Assembly: GCA_030295235.1 (NCBI GenBank)
Contig: AP026131.1
Coordinates: 62,001-126,000 of the forward strand
DNA from: Fistulifera solaris
Taxonomy: Eukaryota; Bacillariophyta; Bacillariophyceae; Naviculales; Stauroneidaceae
DNA length: 64,000 nucleotides
Direction of reading: 5' to 3'
The notes beneath the pieces are model-generated. The model saw only the letters and a list, made by a program, of their open reading frames with translations, ran no database searches and was not told the origin of the DNA. Numbering within the stretch: position 1 is the stretch's first letter; every line of letters starts with the position of its first letter. Positions 1-11,100 of this stretch are shown in pieces. The translations under genes were made by a program, and so were the position numbers.

Positions 1-257
1 AAGAAATCTTTCAATTTCTGCACATCTTTCGTGTCATCTTTCAATTGCTGTGCACAATTAATCTGCTTTGATTCAATAGACTGTACGCGCTTCAAAGTCT
101 CATCGTATCGTTGTAAAATGGCTGTTTTCGGATCGAGAAGAGATGGGGATCTCATCATGTCGGTGTTGTCGCTGCCTAGTTCCTTCTGTTCGTCTTGTGA
201 AGCAACCGAAGTTGAACGATTACGCACACGATAAATAGCAGGGCGATTTGGAGACAT
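1..257 (-). CDS. Partial coiled-coil protein, 5' end only
   Basis: A reading frame opens with ATG at 257 on the minus strand and stays open to the left edge (about 85 codons), so only the N-terminus is in the window. It begins MSPNRPAIYRVRNRS, followed by a Ser/Asp-rich linker. From about residue 40 it is Lys/Glu/Gln/Leu-rich with a heptad-like pattern (…ILQRYDETLKRVQ…QLKDDTKDVQKLKDF), which suggests a coiled coil. No family is recognised. It is head-to-head with the esterase gene at 1548, and the 34-bp array lies between them. The plus-strand ORF at 31-234 is its shadow. Confidence 0.6.
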   Translation of the reverse strand, partial: MSPNRPAIYRVRNRSTSVASQDEQKELGSDNTDMMRSPSLLDPKTAILQRYDETLKRVQSIESKQINCAQQLKDDTKDVQKLKDF

Positions 258-390
258 AACGTTCGATTTTAATGAGTGAACTAGTGAACAAATAAGTTAC
301 AGATTGCTTGTTATGTTCATCATTTGTTTCAATCAACCCTTACGCGATAAAAAGCTCGACGACGCGAACACGCGCTGGCGGGCGACGTCC

Positions 391-1190
391 ACAGAAAATG
401 TAGGCGAGTGGTATTTTCACGTCTCCAGAAAATGTGGGGGAGTGCTGTTTTCACTTGTCCAGAATCCAGAAAATGTGGGCGAGTTGTATTTTTAAGTGTC
501 CGAAAATCTGGGGGTGTGTAAAATTCACGTTTCCAGAAAATGTGGGCGTGTGCTGTTTTCACGTGCCCCGAAAATCTGGGCGAGTGCAAATTTCACGTCC
601 CCCGAAAATCTGGGGGTGTGCTGTTTTCACGTGTCTCGAAAATCTGGGCGAGTGCTGTTTTTACGTCTCCCGAAAATCTGGGCGGGTTCTGTTTTCACGT
701 TTCCAGAAAATCTGGGTGATTTCAAATTTTTAACGTGCCCCGAAAATCAGGGCGAGTGCAAATTTCACGTGTCCCGAAAATCTGGGCGAGTGCAAATTTC
801 ACGTGTCCCGAAAATCTGGGCGGGTGCTGTTTTTCAAGTCTCCAAAAAATCTGGGCGAGTGCAAATTTCACTCGTCCCGAAAATCTTTGGGGTGTGCAAA
901 TTTCACGTCTCCCGAAAATCTGGGGGTGTGCAAATTTCACTTGTCCCGAAAAATCTGGGGGTGTGCAAACTTCACGTGTCCCGAAAATCAGGGCGTGTGC
1001 AAATTTCACTTGTCCCGAAAATCTTGGGGTGTGCAAATTTCACGTCTCCCGAAAATCTGTGAGTGTGCAAATTTCACTTGTCCCGATAATCTGGGCGTGT
1101 GCAAATTCACGTGTCCCGAAAATCTGGGCGAGTGCTTTAGGTGCAAATTTCACTTGTCCCGAAAATCTGGGCGTGTGCTAGACATTTAGA
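391..1190. repeat. Tandem array of about 23 units, 34-35 bp period
   Basis: About 23 consecutive imperfect units share the core cccgaaaatctgggcg, followed by either tgcaaattt or tgctgtttt and then cacgtgt. Measured spacing is 34-35 bp, for example tctggg at 781, 815 and 850. Many units carry the palindrome CACGTG. Left-hand units (391-560) are of the 'ccagaaaatgtggg' type, and the central and right units of the 'cccgaaaatctggg' type, so the interior looks homogenised and the edge older. The repeat is nearly free of stops, so it produces long chance ORFs on both strands. The units have no unique spacers, so this is a minisatellite and not a CRISPR. Confidence 0.95.
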
Positions 1191-1245
1191 CCAATACAAG
1201 TACGGTGCGCAACGCAACGCTGCATCTTTGCACTGGAAAAGCTCG
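1188..1245 (+). repeat. Solo fragment of the 431-bp satellite family
   Basis: The segment around tacggtgcgcaacgcaacg and the following tgcactggaaaagc closely matches one stretch of each tandem unit at 58.3-59.5 kb (around 58715-58758). It directly abuts the right end of the 34-bp array. It is a short dispersed copy of that satellite in the same orientation. Confidence 0.75.
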
Positions 1246-1308
1246 CGTCACACCGTTCATTTTTTTTTATAAAAAATAAACTTTTACGCCTCACAGGCGC
1301 CGCCAACA

Positions 1309-1372
1309 ATTTCACGTTTCCAGAAAATGTGAGAGTGTGGAATTTTCACGTGTCCAGAAATGTGGGGGTCGA
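1309..1372. repeat. Two detached units of the 34-bp array
   Basis: After a gap of about 120 bp, two more units of the 'ccagaaaatgtg' subtype occur (tttcacgtttccagaaaatg and cacgtgtccagaaatgtggg). They match the divergent left-edge units of the main array, so they are probably the old right edge, separated by the inserted satellite fragment and unique DNA. Confidence 0.8.
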
Positions 1373-1547
1373 CAATAAGAAAACGTGTTGCAACCAGTTG
1401 CAACGATGAGAATGCGAAGAATGAATAATATTCGATCGAGTTCGTCTTTCATTAGTTATCGATCAAAATCACCATTACAATATAATCGAATAGATGCACA
1501 AATCGTAAAAGTAACGAATAGCAGCCGATTTCTCTGCGTAAAGAAAT

Positions 1548-2690
1548 ATGGTGCATCGTAGGGCGACGACTGTACGCTGTATTCTTCTTCCCTTGATTTG
1601 TCTTTTGCCCAGCTACGCTTTGCGGGCTACTCGAACAAAAGATGAGAATATCACTTACAGCAACTATTTCACCGAAAATAACAGTACAGTCCCTACGAAC
1701 AAGCAACCTATCAAAGTCTTTTTTACTGTCGGGGCAGAGCAATATGGTTGGCATGGCTAGTGAAGAACATTTGCGCAAGTTGATTGAGGGCACTTCCGAC
1801 GGCGATGAATGTCCTTGTGATTATCAAACTCTTTGGAATGGTTCCGATTTCAGAGAACGTGATGATGTTTTCATGCAGTTTGAAGATCGACGGGGGAAGC
1901 TGCGTGCTGCGTATTATGGTGCGGTGAAAGGACGTTCGCATCATTTTGGGCCGGAAGTTGGTTTCGGATGGACCGTCGGTGATGCGTTACACAATGAAAC
2001 GATCATAATGATAAAGTCGGCCTTTGGAGGGCGCAGCTTAGCGGTAGATTTCCGTCCACCATCGGCGGGAGAAGGCAATTACTCCAATGTACTACCATCG
2101 CATTATGGTTGGGAGTACCGTCAAATGGTTACGGATTTCAATGATGCCTTGCAAAATTTGTCTAGTATTTATCCCGACTATGACAAGGAGGCCGGGTATG
2201 AGTTAGCGGGCTTTGTTTGGTTCCAAGGATGGAACGATATGCTGAATGAAGACACAACACATGAGTATTCATCAAACTTGGCGCATTTCATTCGAGATGT
2301 GCGGTTAGAATTTAAATCGCCTCTCATGCCGTTCGTGGTAGGGGAACTTGGTATGCACGGTCTGCATCCTGAAGGCAAATCAGCTCCTCGTGTCTTTTAT
2401 TTTCGAGGAGCTCAACGGAATACGACGCTGTTACCCGAATTCCGCAACAATACACTTTTGTTCCGACAGCATCATACATGAAATTCAACGTGACTACATA
2501 CAATGGAGGTTATCATTACAACGGTCGCGCTGATACTTACTATCGCATCGGACAAGCCATGGGACGTGGCATGTTGCAATTGTCGAAAACAACGAAAACA
2601 ACAGCGGTCACAGAACAACATTCGCTGCACGAATGGTGGAAACTGCGACAAAATCGTGTAGCTTGCGATCTACCAGCAGTCACCGAGTGA
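1548..2690 (+). CDS. Secreted SASA/CE6-type carbohydrate acetylesterase-like protein, two indels
   Basis: The protein starts with a signal peptide (hydrophobic CILLPLICLLPSYA). It carries the SGNH-type block LLSGQSNMVGMA with the nucleophile Ser, GPEVGFGWTVGD, the block GFVWFQGWND, and a C-terminal YHYNGRADTYYRIGQAMG. This order fits the sialate O-acetylesterase/DUF303 (SASA) family, which deacetylates sugars; the substrate here is unknown. Reading frames must be joined twice: one extra T in the T6 run at 1719-1724, and one missing T in the T4 run at 2456-2459. Both joins restore expected family sequence exactly. No internal stop or other damage is seen, so sequencing error is more likely than decay. 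Confidence 0.82.
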
Positions 2691-3178
2691 AAAATATCAT
2701 ACTTGAAAGTTCTGACAGTTGTCACTTCTATTGGCGGAACAAATCCTGTTTCGGGCTTTTATTTACCAAAAAGACCTAGTTCTCCGTACTTTCTTCCCTG
2801 ACCCCGAAGGGTTTTCTTGGTGCCTGCGTGAAAAGTGCGTAGACAGTATAAATCGCTAGGGACCTCTCCTTTGGTTAGCCTCGATTTACGTGAATTCGTG
2901 GCACCAATACAAAAGTCCATTTCATTGCAATCAGATACCAGTAGGTCTAAGCGTTAGCTAGAACTAGAAAGGGACATTTCGCGTTGTTAGTGTAGCTTAA
3001 GGTTAAAGGTAATGCTTCCGTCTTTCGTTAAGCCTTACCCGCATCCCGCATCATCGCGAATCGCGACGCGCAATCTGCGCGGCTTTGACCATCTTATCAA
3101 CAACAATAAAAGTTGTATAATAGCTTTCGTCTTTCTCCCTTTCTTCACAAGCTTAAAGCTTCCGCAATCTACAACAAA
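2691..3178. other. Intergenic, no gene seen
   Basis: No supported ORF, RNA gene or repeat is seen. The segment holds the 3' flank of the esterase gene and the promoter side of the uL29m gene. The short plus ORF starting at 3012 has no recognisable content and overlaps the uL29m start in another frame. Confidence 0.6.
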
Positions 3179-3744
3179 ATGTTCTCGTCATTCGTTATTC
3201 CGAGACAGCGAACCGTATTGGCGAAAGTGTTCACTGCGTCGATGATGCCCGCGCAGTCGACGCGCACTTTCACGCATGCTACCTCTATTTGCCCGATGCC
3301 TTTGAGTGAATTTCGGGATCCTGTTTCACGTCAACAACGAATGAATGAACCTGTGGGACGATCGTGGAGTGCGCGAGAACTGCGTCGCAAATCTTTTGAT
3401 GATTTGCACAAATTATGGTGCGTTTGTTTGTTGCGTGATCTTGTGAAAAAGCATTCATTATTCTTCAACGCGTAACAGTGTCACTCACTATGTCATTCTC
3501 CCTTGATTAGGTTGGTCTTGTACAAAGAAAACAATATGCTCTTGACTGAGCAACAACTGAGCCGCCGACGCGGTATTATTTTCCCCAACCGGATCGTATT
3601 CAAAAGGTCAAAAAGAGTTTAGGAGCTATCCGACAAGTCATGGGAGAAAGAAAACGAGAAAAATTGAGTCAGATGGCATTGCAACAGATGGAAGAGGATG
3701 ATGGCGGTTTGGATGACAAGACTACGGAAAAAGTCGCACCTTAA
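3179..3744 (+). CDS. Mitochondrial ribosomal protein uL29m (MRP-L47 type)
   Basis: Exon 1 (3179-3417) encodes a basic, Ser/Thr-rich presequence and then GRSWSARELRRKSFDDLHKLW. This is the conserved start of the MRP-L47/uL29m domain, a large-subunit mitoribosome protein at the tunnel exit. A GT-AG intron (3418-3510, 93 nt) joins to LVLYKENNMLLTEQQLSRRR, followed by KKSLGAIRQVMGERKREKL. One base is missing at 3589-3590 (CC for CCC); restoring it gives IIFPNPDRIQKVKKS and opens the frame to TAA at 3742. Unrepaired, exon 2 stops early. The start ATG follows the in-frame run of leader residues best suited to a mitochondrial presequence. Confidence 0.85.
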
Positions 3745-3938
3745 CACTTTAAAGTAATCAGAACTGAAAGTTATTCACGCTTCGGGCTTGCTCGGTGCTT
3801 GTTTTTAAGATAGACAGCGCCATGTGGTTCTATTTTGCACTATAACTTGAGGTCTATTGTCAGGAACTAGTAAACATTAGCATTCTTTTATCTATTTATT
3901 TTGTCAAGTGTTCCTAGTTTTTCGGTTTTTCGATTGAA

Positions 3939-5085
3939 TTGTCTGTCCTTCGGCTCGTCATCTCGAAGGAGGATCCACGATCCTCCGTGCAATTTCCACG
4001 TGGCATTGCGTCCGTGTCGTGTTTTTTGGTTATCTTTTCGTTCCTTTTTCATTGCGTTGCAACAAACGAAACCATCCCTCGTCCTCATTCTATAGTTAAT
4101 CATTCATTTACTTCGATCTTACTACTAATTATTGTTATCCTTACCTTGGATTCATTCGTTGCGAGAATTGACGCTAAAACTATTGTCAGAAAAGACAACA
4201 TGCAACGACCACACCGACCACAACAACAAATCATTGCTCTCCCCAATCCCGACCAGATGGGCACTCTGATACTGAGGGGATCTGTTGCATTCGTACGACG
4301 GAATCCGGTTATTTCCGGTACTTACTTTCTCGGTATTCTCTTGCTCATCATTTTTGGAGGCGGGGGACGCCCTTTGACGCCCGAACAGCATTATGAATAC
4401 CATCGTATATTACAAACTGTCGATCTGCAAGCCGAGTATCGTGCTACAGACGACTATTGGCGAGCGTATCATGCGTATCAAGCTTCGCGAGGATGGTTGT
4501 GGGGATGCGATGCCGTTTGCACGCGCAACTATCAACGAATGAAAGAAGCGGAACGCATCATGCATCTTATACAACAAGAAGGAGCGGCCCGAACTGCCGA
4601 TGCTAAAAATGCGGCGGGTTTACTATCCGAAATTGGAATTGGGGAAGTTCAGGATTCCTTTTGGGGATACTTTCATGCCGGAAAACGATTCGCGAAACGA
4701 CAAACTATGTGGGATATGATGTTTATGGGCATTCGATCCATGTCACGAGGGCGCGACGAAAGTTGGATGGAGTTTGCGCTCAAGGTACTTTTACAGGTGC
4801 TTTTGAATTTATCCATGGGACTTGTCATGGCTTTGATATTCTTTGTGATGGGTTTATGGACTATAGTTCGCTCCTATCAGCCCAATCCGTTGGTAGCGGT
4901 TTTGTTCTTTTGTGGAGGAGCAATCGCTGCTTTTAGCTTCGTGGTCACTTATCTATTGGCGGTCTATGGGGCCGCTGCAGGGGGGAGTTTATACTGTTTT
5001 GAAAGTAGCCGAAAATGCATCACAAGCTCGCATTGCCGACCAGCAACGACAGCGAGTGCAATACGGTCGCCCTCATTATGACTGA
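3939..5085 (+). CDS. Multi-pass membrane protein of unknown function
   Basis: A protein of about 380 residues. N-terminal hydrophobic segments (about residues 27-42 and 57-76) could be a signal or anchor, although ATG at 4201 (MQRPHRPQQQ) is another possible start. A membrane segment near 122-140 (GTYFLGILLLIIFGGGG) follows, then a charged middle (about 145-270) with a Trp/Tyr-rich part, then two or three C-terminal membrane segments. An extra G in the G6 run at 4980-4985 diverts the ORF. Removing it gives a polar tail, VYTVLKVAENASQARIADQ, ending at 5083-5085. The family is not recognised. It may be an organelle or endomembrane protein. Confidence 0.7.
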
Positions 5086-6136
5086 AAGTTTTCTTTTTAC
5101 TCCGATTGTTAACTGCTAGCTGGGGTTAATCTTGATTTTATAGTCTAGTGTTTATCAAGTTCCAAGCGAGTGCTACCAGCCTGCCAAGTTCGCTTCCTGG
5201 TTAGCCAATAGCTAAACGACAACTTCTACTTGTACTAGTTACTGGAGGCTCCTGGCTTACAGACTAACAGCTTCGTGCCGCTAATTAGTGATTGGACTGC
5301 TGTTGGCTGATGCCCGATGCGCTGAAATGATAGTTTTGTGTGTTGCATGTTGCGTCTGTTGTACCTTAGTTCTCTCTAGTCTCTCTCTAGACTCTAGACT
5401 AGTCTCTTTAGACTTTAGACCCATGATGGTCCTACTACTGGAGGACTCTATGATTGATTTTAGGATGGTCGGTGTCCGCTGTCCGCTCCGCGTTTCGCCA
5501 TTTCGCCGTTCGCGGCGGAGATCTGATCTCCGATAAGTACGCCACCGCTTCCGTATCCGTACTCCGTACAGTACCACCGTGTACTGTCGTTCATCAAAAA
5601 TCATACTCCGTAAATCATAGCTATACTGTAGCAAGTCATAAGGTTCCTTGTTCCCTGTTCTTGATCTTGTTCTTGTTCTTGTCTCTTCTTCCTTCTTCTT
5701 CTTCTTCTTCTCTCTCCTCTCTCTCTAAACTCTAGACTCTAGAGTTCTTTAGAAGGTTACTCCGTAGTAGTTAGTAGGCCTAGTGCAATAATGTTTCGAT
5801 ACGTGATACGCACAATTTGTGCATTTGTGCTCTGCGTTCTGCGTTGCGCCACGTCAACAAGCGCCCCCGGTTAGTCCGCGTCGGCTTTGGGCTTTGGGCT
5901 TCTCCATTCTCCGCTGAAAAGATAAAGTGCGGAGTTATTTTTCGCCATTTGCCAATACCGACTTTGCGATTCGGCACATTACGTAGTAAAGTAGTAATCC
6001 GTAAAACCGAACAACCGAACCGGAAGGCTAATATTTCGCTGCATGCTTCATCACAAAAAATCAATCACAAAACACTAACACAAAAAACGCAGCCTTTCCC
6101 TTTCTTTACGATTATTATTCCAACCTTCCTTCCAGC
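5086..6136. other. Intergenic, low-complexity segments
   Basis: No supported gene. The segment contains TCTAGACT-like low-complexity sequence (about 5359-5420), a CT-rich stretch (about 5680-5735) and several copies of the short motif TACTCCGTA or its complement (about 5560, 5604, 5758). The same short motif recurs near 59515. The ORFs here lack family features and shift frame across the simple repeats. Confidence 0.6.
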
Positions 6137-6874
6137 ATGAATGCTAGCTCTCATCAATATAGAAGCGCCCTTGCGCTCAATAACATGGGTGTTCGTCTCC
6201 TCGAAAAACACTGCTACAAAGCCGCGGTCGAAACGCTCCGAGAATCCACTCTTTTAATCAAAGCCGTTTTGAAGCGGGCTGCTCTTGATAAAGATCTCGG
6301 TAGCATCAACAATACAGTGCAAATGGCAACCAAGCGATACGCTCAAGCCAAGCCTTCCGCCAAGAAAATTATCGTTTTGCAAATGCTCACGATGTCGAAT
6401 GGCTTTTTGTTCGAAAATAGCGACGACGGCTTCCGACTGGGCATGTGCACTGCAGTCCTCGACGACGCTCCTTCGTCCAGCGTAGCCTTTCCAATCTTGA
6501 TTGAAGACGACAGTCTGTTAGAAAAGGATTCATGGGGCGATAATATCAGCGATGAGCAAATTGTGACCCTTTATACCCAGGCAGCCATTATGTTTCACAA
6601 CGCAGCCATTGCTAGTCGATGTTGCCACCAGCACAAGCGAGCTCTTCGGTTTGCAAGGATCGCATCAGAAATATTTAGCCAAGATCAAGTCCATTCTCCA
6701 ATCGCATCTTTGGTGGTGCACAACACACTCATTCGATGTCTGATGGACAATCAATGCACACAAGAGGCCGCGGAACGATACGGCGATCTGGTGGAAATCA
6801 GAGCCATTGCTCACAACGAGTCATCATCGTGCGATTTCATTGATATAATCGCGACTGCCGCTGCCGCCGCATAA
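6137..6874 (+). CDS. TPR-like helical protein, 245 aa
   Basis: An intact single-exon ORF. The N-terminus (NNMGVRLLEKHCYKAAVETL) has the spacing of a tetratricopeptide repeat. A second helical pair lies at about 140-220 (AAIMFHNAAIASRCCHQHKRALRFARIASEIF and the following helices). This resembles the short TPR proteins that are numerous in diatoms. A partner cannot be inferred. The C-terminus is a low-complexity Ala run. A related type of protein is encoded at 43.1-43.8 kb. Confidence 0.75.
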   Translation: MNASSHQYRSALALNNMGVRLLEKHCYKAAVETLRESTLLIKAVLKRAALDKDLGSINNTVQMATKRYAQAKPSAKKIIVLQMLTMSNGFLFENSDDGFRLGMCTAVLDDAPSSSVAFPILIEDDSLLEKDSWGDNISDEQIVTLYTQAAIMFHNAAIASRCCHQHKRALRFARIASEIFSQDQVHSPIASLVVHNTLIRCLMDNQCTQEAAERYGDLVEIRAIAHNESSSCDFIDIIATAAAAA

Positions 6875-7265
6875 TTTAAACATCGAGCAACACCTTGAAC
6901 GGTAAATCTACTAAATAATATTAACTTGTAAGATTAGAAACATTTTGCAGTTCATTTTCACGGAAATTTCGAGAACGGGAGACTTTTTTCTTTTATTGAC
7001 GGAAACAAGTAATCGTGACTCACGTCGGGCGGGGTTCCAGTCAGAAAGTTCGTCCTTCGTATCGTGTCGAAGACGAGGCAGGGTCGTCGTTCGTCGTTCG
7101 TCGTTCGTCGTTCGTCGTCGTCGCCTCGCCCGGAAAACCGAAAAAATACTGTTGCAATAATACAAATGCTGAAGTTGGTGTTCATTAACAACGTCTCTTC
7201 TCCCGTACAAGTACTCCTTTAATTTCCACGGCCGTTATCCTTTTCGCTTCATTAGGTTGCGCGTC
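6875..7265. other. Intergenic between TPR gene and PRP22
   Basis: No gene is seen apart from a short microsatellite near 7084-7124. The ORFs on both strands run through the microsatellite and have no recognisable content. Confidence 0.6.
7084..7124. repeat. Microsatellite, TCGTCGT/TCGTTCG heptamer
   Basis: Repeats of the 7-base unit tcgtcgt with t-insertion variants (gtcgttcgtcgttcgtcg), running into plain tcg triplets. It lies about 140 bp upstream of the PRP22 start. Confidence 0.85.
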
Positions 7266-10200
7266 ATGACAGAGACAGAAAATACAAAGAAAAAAGCCTT
7301 TGAGTGCGGTGGAGCGATTGCAAGAGCTGTCGCTCATTAAAAAGGTTGGAGAAGAAATGCAGAAACACATGGACGGCTTGCAAGACAAGACATTGTCTGA
7401 ATTTCTAATTGCTTTGGCGGAGAAGCAGGCCAAGAAACAATTTAAAAACAATACAGATGACTTGGAGGCTGCTCAACTGCTACGGGCGGAGCTTAACGAA
7501 AATGGAGCCGTCATTCCATTTAGTTTTGCGTCGCTTCTTTTACAACTCGTTCGTGAGCAAAGTCCCCGTTTCAAGCGGTTTCAGGACAAATTAACCGCGA
7601 AAGACACAAAAACAGACAACAACAAAACGCCCGTTTTAAGTGGTAGTAGTGTCTTGACAGGATCGAAAAAGGAAATCGCTCAAGCCTTCCCTGGGTTAGC
7701 GCGATCCAATCTCTCTCAACCAGTTCCTCTGGAAGAGTCCTTTTACGAACATGACAAGCAGGAAGATGACGATGGAAAGCGAGTTAAACCCAAAGAAGAA
7801 GATACTCCGCTTGTAGATAAAGGCCGCCGAGGGCTGTCGAATCTACCAGCATGGATGACCAAGTCAGACGGTAATATGCCGCCGCCTTCGAAGCGACCAC
7901 GCCAGGATGTGCTTGAGGAATACTGCATATATCAAGGAGTTGTTCGAAAGATTCTAGATTTTGGGATGATTGTGGATATTCAGCCCCTTCAAAAAGAAGG
8001 TATTGTGTACAACTCCCATGTCTCAAAAACCAGAATAGACCACGCCTCTCAAGCGGGGTTCCGGCGAGATCAAAGAGTTTGGGTGAAAGTGATTTCCATG
8101 AAACACGGGAAAATTTTATTTAGTATAAAAGATGTGGACCAAGATTCTGGAAAAGATCTTATGCCGCATCGCTCCATAGCTGCGGCAGAGACGCCTTTCC
8201 TTGATCAAAAGGTCCCTCCTCTACCAGCGTCGTGCATCCTGGTCTAGATATTGAGGCATTCCGGAAACGCGAAGCGGAAGAAGAAGCAACGAGACTGGTG
8301 CAATCGCACTCGGTGGCAGGTCATTATGGTCCGGTAAAAGCGGCCTCTGTAGAGCCACCAACTGTCCGTAGAACCAAGCAACTAACGGAGCACGAACTTT
8401 TTGAAGCTCAACAACTCATCCGATCGGGTGTCCTTCCTGTCGATCAATACCCGACATTTGATGCCGAAGGAGGATTGGGAATGCTGAATGTGGAGGAGAC
8501 GGAAGAAGAAACTGATATCGAGTTGGCGGATGTCGAACCTGTATTTTTGAAGGGACAAACAAAACGGAGCGGAAAGGATTTAGAGCCTGTTCGTATTGTG
8601 AAAAACCCAGACGGATCGTTACAACGTGCGGCGATGCAGCAGGTTTCCATGGCGAAAGAGCGCCGTGAAATGAAACAAGCTCAGGCCAATCAGCTCATTG
8701 ACTCTATTCCGAAGGACCTCAACAGGCCGTGGGAGGATCCTTTACCGGAGTCTGGGGAGCGGCATTTTGCTCAGGAACTGAGAAGTATCAACATGTCAGC
8801 TTTCGACGGTGCACCGGAATGGAAAAAGAAAGCAGAGAAAAAGACACTGTCGTATGGTATTATATCCAACAAGTCGATTAAAGAGCAAAGGGAGTCCCTT
8901 CCTATTTATAGACTGAAGAAGGAGCTTCTGGAAGCTGTGAGAAAGAATCAAATACTTGTTGTGGTCGGTGAGACTGGAAGCGGGAAAACGACTCAAATGG
9001 TGCAGTATTTGGTGGAATTAGGTCTCACTAAAAACGGGGGGAATGGTCGGGTGCACTCAGCCTAGGAGAGTAGCTGCTATTTCGGTCGCCAAGCGCGTTT
9101 CAGAGGAATACGGCTGCGCACTCGGGGAAGAAGTTGGCTACTCAATCAGATTTGATGACATGACCTCTCCGTCAACCAAAATAAAGTTTCAAACAGACGG
9201 TATGCTTATGCGCGAATACCTGGCCGACAACGATCTGCGCCGCTACGCGGCAATCATGTTGGACGAGGCACACGAACGTACAATTCACACGGACGTACTT
9301 TTTGGTCTTCTAAAAGATCTGTGCAAGCGCCGGCCTGATCTCAAGATAATTGTCACGAGTGCGACGCTTGACGCTGGCAAATTCTCGGAGTACTTTTTCA
9401 ATTGTCCGATCTTCACCATTCCCGGTCGAACATACCCTGTGGAGATTCTTTATGTAAAGGAGCCTGAAAGTGATTACCTCGAAGCTGCCATCATAACAGT
9501 AATGCAAATACATTTGGATCAACCCGCAGGAGACATTTTAGTGTTTCTTACCGGACAAGAAGAAATCGACGCTTGTTGTGAAACTCTTTTCACACGAATG
9601 GAAGCACTCGGCGACTTGGCTCCCGAGCTGATTATTTTGCCAGTTTATTCGGCGTTGCCTTCAGAAATGCAGTCGCGTATTTTTGAACCCGCCCCGACTG
9701 GTGCTCGAAAGTGCGTGGTGGCCACAAACATCGCCGAAGCGTCACTAACTATCGACGGAATTTACTACGTCGTCGATCCCGGTTTCTCGAAGCAAAAAGT
9801 CTTCAATCCTAAGTTAGGAATGGATTCTTTAGTCGTTACCCCTATCAGTCAAGCTTCTGCGAAGCAAAGGGCTGGTAGAGCGGGCAGAACTGCTAGTGGA
9901 AAGTGCTTTCGTTTGTACACAGAACAAGCGTTCAAGACAGAAATGCTGCCCACCAACATACCAGAAATCCAGCGCACGAATTTGGGCAACGTCGTTTTGC
10001 AATTGAAAGCGATGGGGATCAATGATCTGATAGGATTTGATTTCATGGATCCTCCTCCAGTGGCAACACTGATTGGTGCATTGGAATCGCTCTTTGCGTT
10101 AGGGGCTCTCGATGAAGAAGGATTGTTGACGCGGTTAGGTCGCAAAATGGCCGAATTTCCTTTGGAACCCAACTTGTCGAAAATGTTGATTCTTTCGGTC

Positions 10201-10866
10201 GACCTGGGCTGCTCGGATGAAATTCTTACCATCACCGCTATGTTGTCGGTCGAGAATCCATTTTATCGTCCGCGCGACAAACAAGCGCAGGCTGATATGA
10301 GAAAAGCCAAATTTCATCAAGCCGAAGGAGACCACTTGACGCTTCTGACTGTATACAAAGCTTGGGAAGCTGCCAAGTTTAGTAACCCGTGGTGTTTTGA
10401 GAACTTTGTGCAAGCCCGTAGCATGCGCCGTGCGCAAGATGTACGAAAGCAACTGGTCACGATTATGGACCGATATCGGCTGTTATTGTTGAGTGCAGGT
10501 AAAAACTACAAACTGATTTGCAAGGCCATCACTGCCGGTTTCTTCACCAACGCCGCCAAGAAAGATCCGCAAGAGGGATATCGGACTCTTGTCGATCAAA
10601 ATCCAGTTTACATCCATCCATCTTCCTCTTTGTTTCAAAAGAACCCAGAGTATGTCATTTACCATGAGCTAGTGCTGACGACAAAAGAGTACATGAGAAA
10701 CGTCATGGTGATTGATGCCAAATGGCTGGTAGAACTGGCGCCCTCCTTTTATAAGTCCGCCGACCCGAACAAAATGACCCGAGCGAAAAAGAAGGAAAAG
10801 ATTGAGCCTTTACATGATCGATTCAATCCAAAGGACGCTTGGCGTTTGTCAAGAAGGAAAGGATAG
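7266..10866 (+). CDS. PRP22: DEAH-box splicing helicase PRP22/DHX8
   Basis: A protein of nearly 1200 residues matching PRP22/DHX8, which releases spliced mRNA from the spliceosome. In order: an N-terminal helical region; an S1 RNA-binding domain ([18 protein letters not shown] to [15 protein letters not shown]); the linker [18 protein letters not shown]; then helicase motifs [37 protein letters not shown] and [10 protein letters not shown]; then the HA2 and OB regions ending in NAWRISR-like [10 protein letters not shown]. The S1 domain separates PRP22 from PRP2/16/43. Three indels interrupt it: an extra A (A6, 7290-7295) just after ATG 7266, a missing base at about 8213-8231, and an extra G (G6, 9036-9041). 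Repair gives one continuous frame. Confidence 0.95.
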
Positions 10867-11100
10867 TATTCTCTTTTGTGGATAATGTATCGGTGCAAGT
10901 AGGGATTCTAATTTCTAAAAGAGAACCTCGCACTAGAGTTTGTCGACTTATTGCGAGCTTTTCCGACTTAACTTGAATTCAGTCCCGACAATTTTCGACG
11001 TATTTTATTGCAATGAAACTCACCATTCAACCATGGTGATGCAAAATTCTTTATCTCTCTCTCCTTCTTTTCAATTCCATAATAGTACATTTCAACTTAT

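Noticed and set aside
496-1189. Long ORFs (99-188 codons) on both strands of the 34-bp array
   Set aside because: The unit has almost no stops in any frame and its length is not a multiple of three, so translation products do not form a consistent repeat. No start context or family match.
391-1190. CRISPR-like array
   Set aside because: No unique spacers, the units themselves vary, and the genome is eukaryotic.
8213-8228. 16-nt GT-AG 'intron' in PRP22
   Set aside because: Too short to splice, and its removal puts the downstream region in a frame with an early stop.
7300-8247. Separate small gene before PRP22
   Set aside because: Its S1 domain and linker are the known N-terminal part of PRP22/DHX8; a single indel divides the frames.
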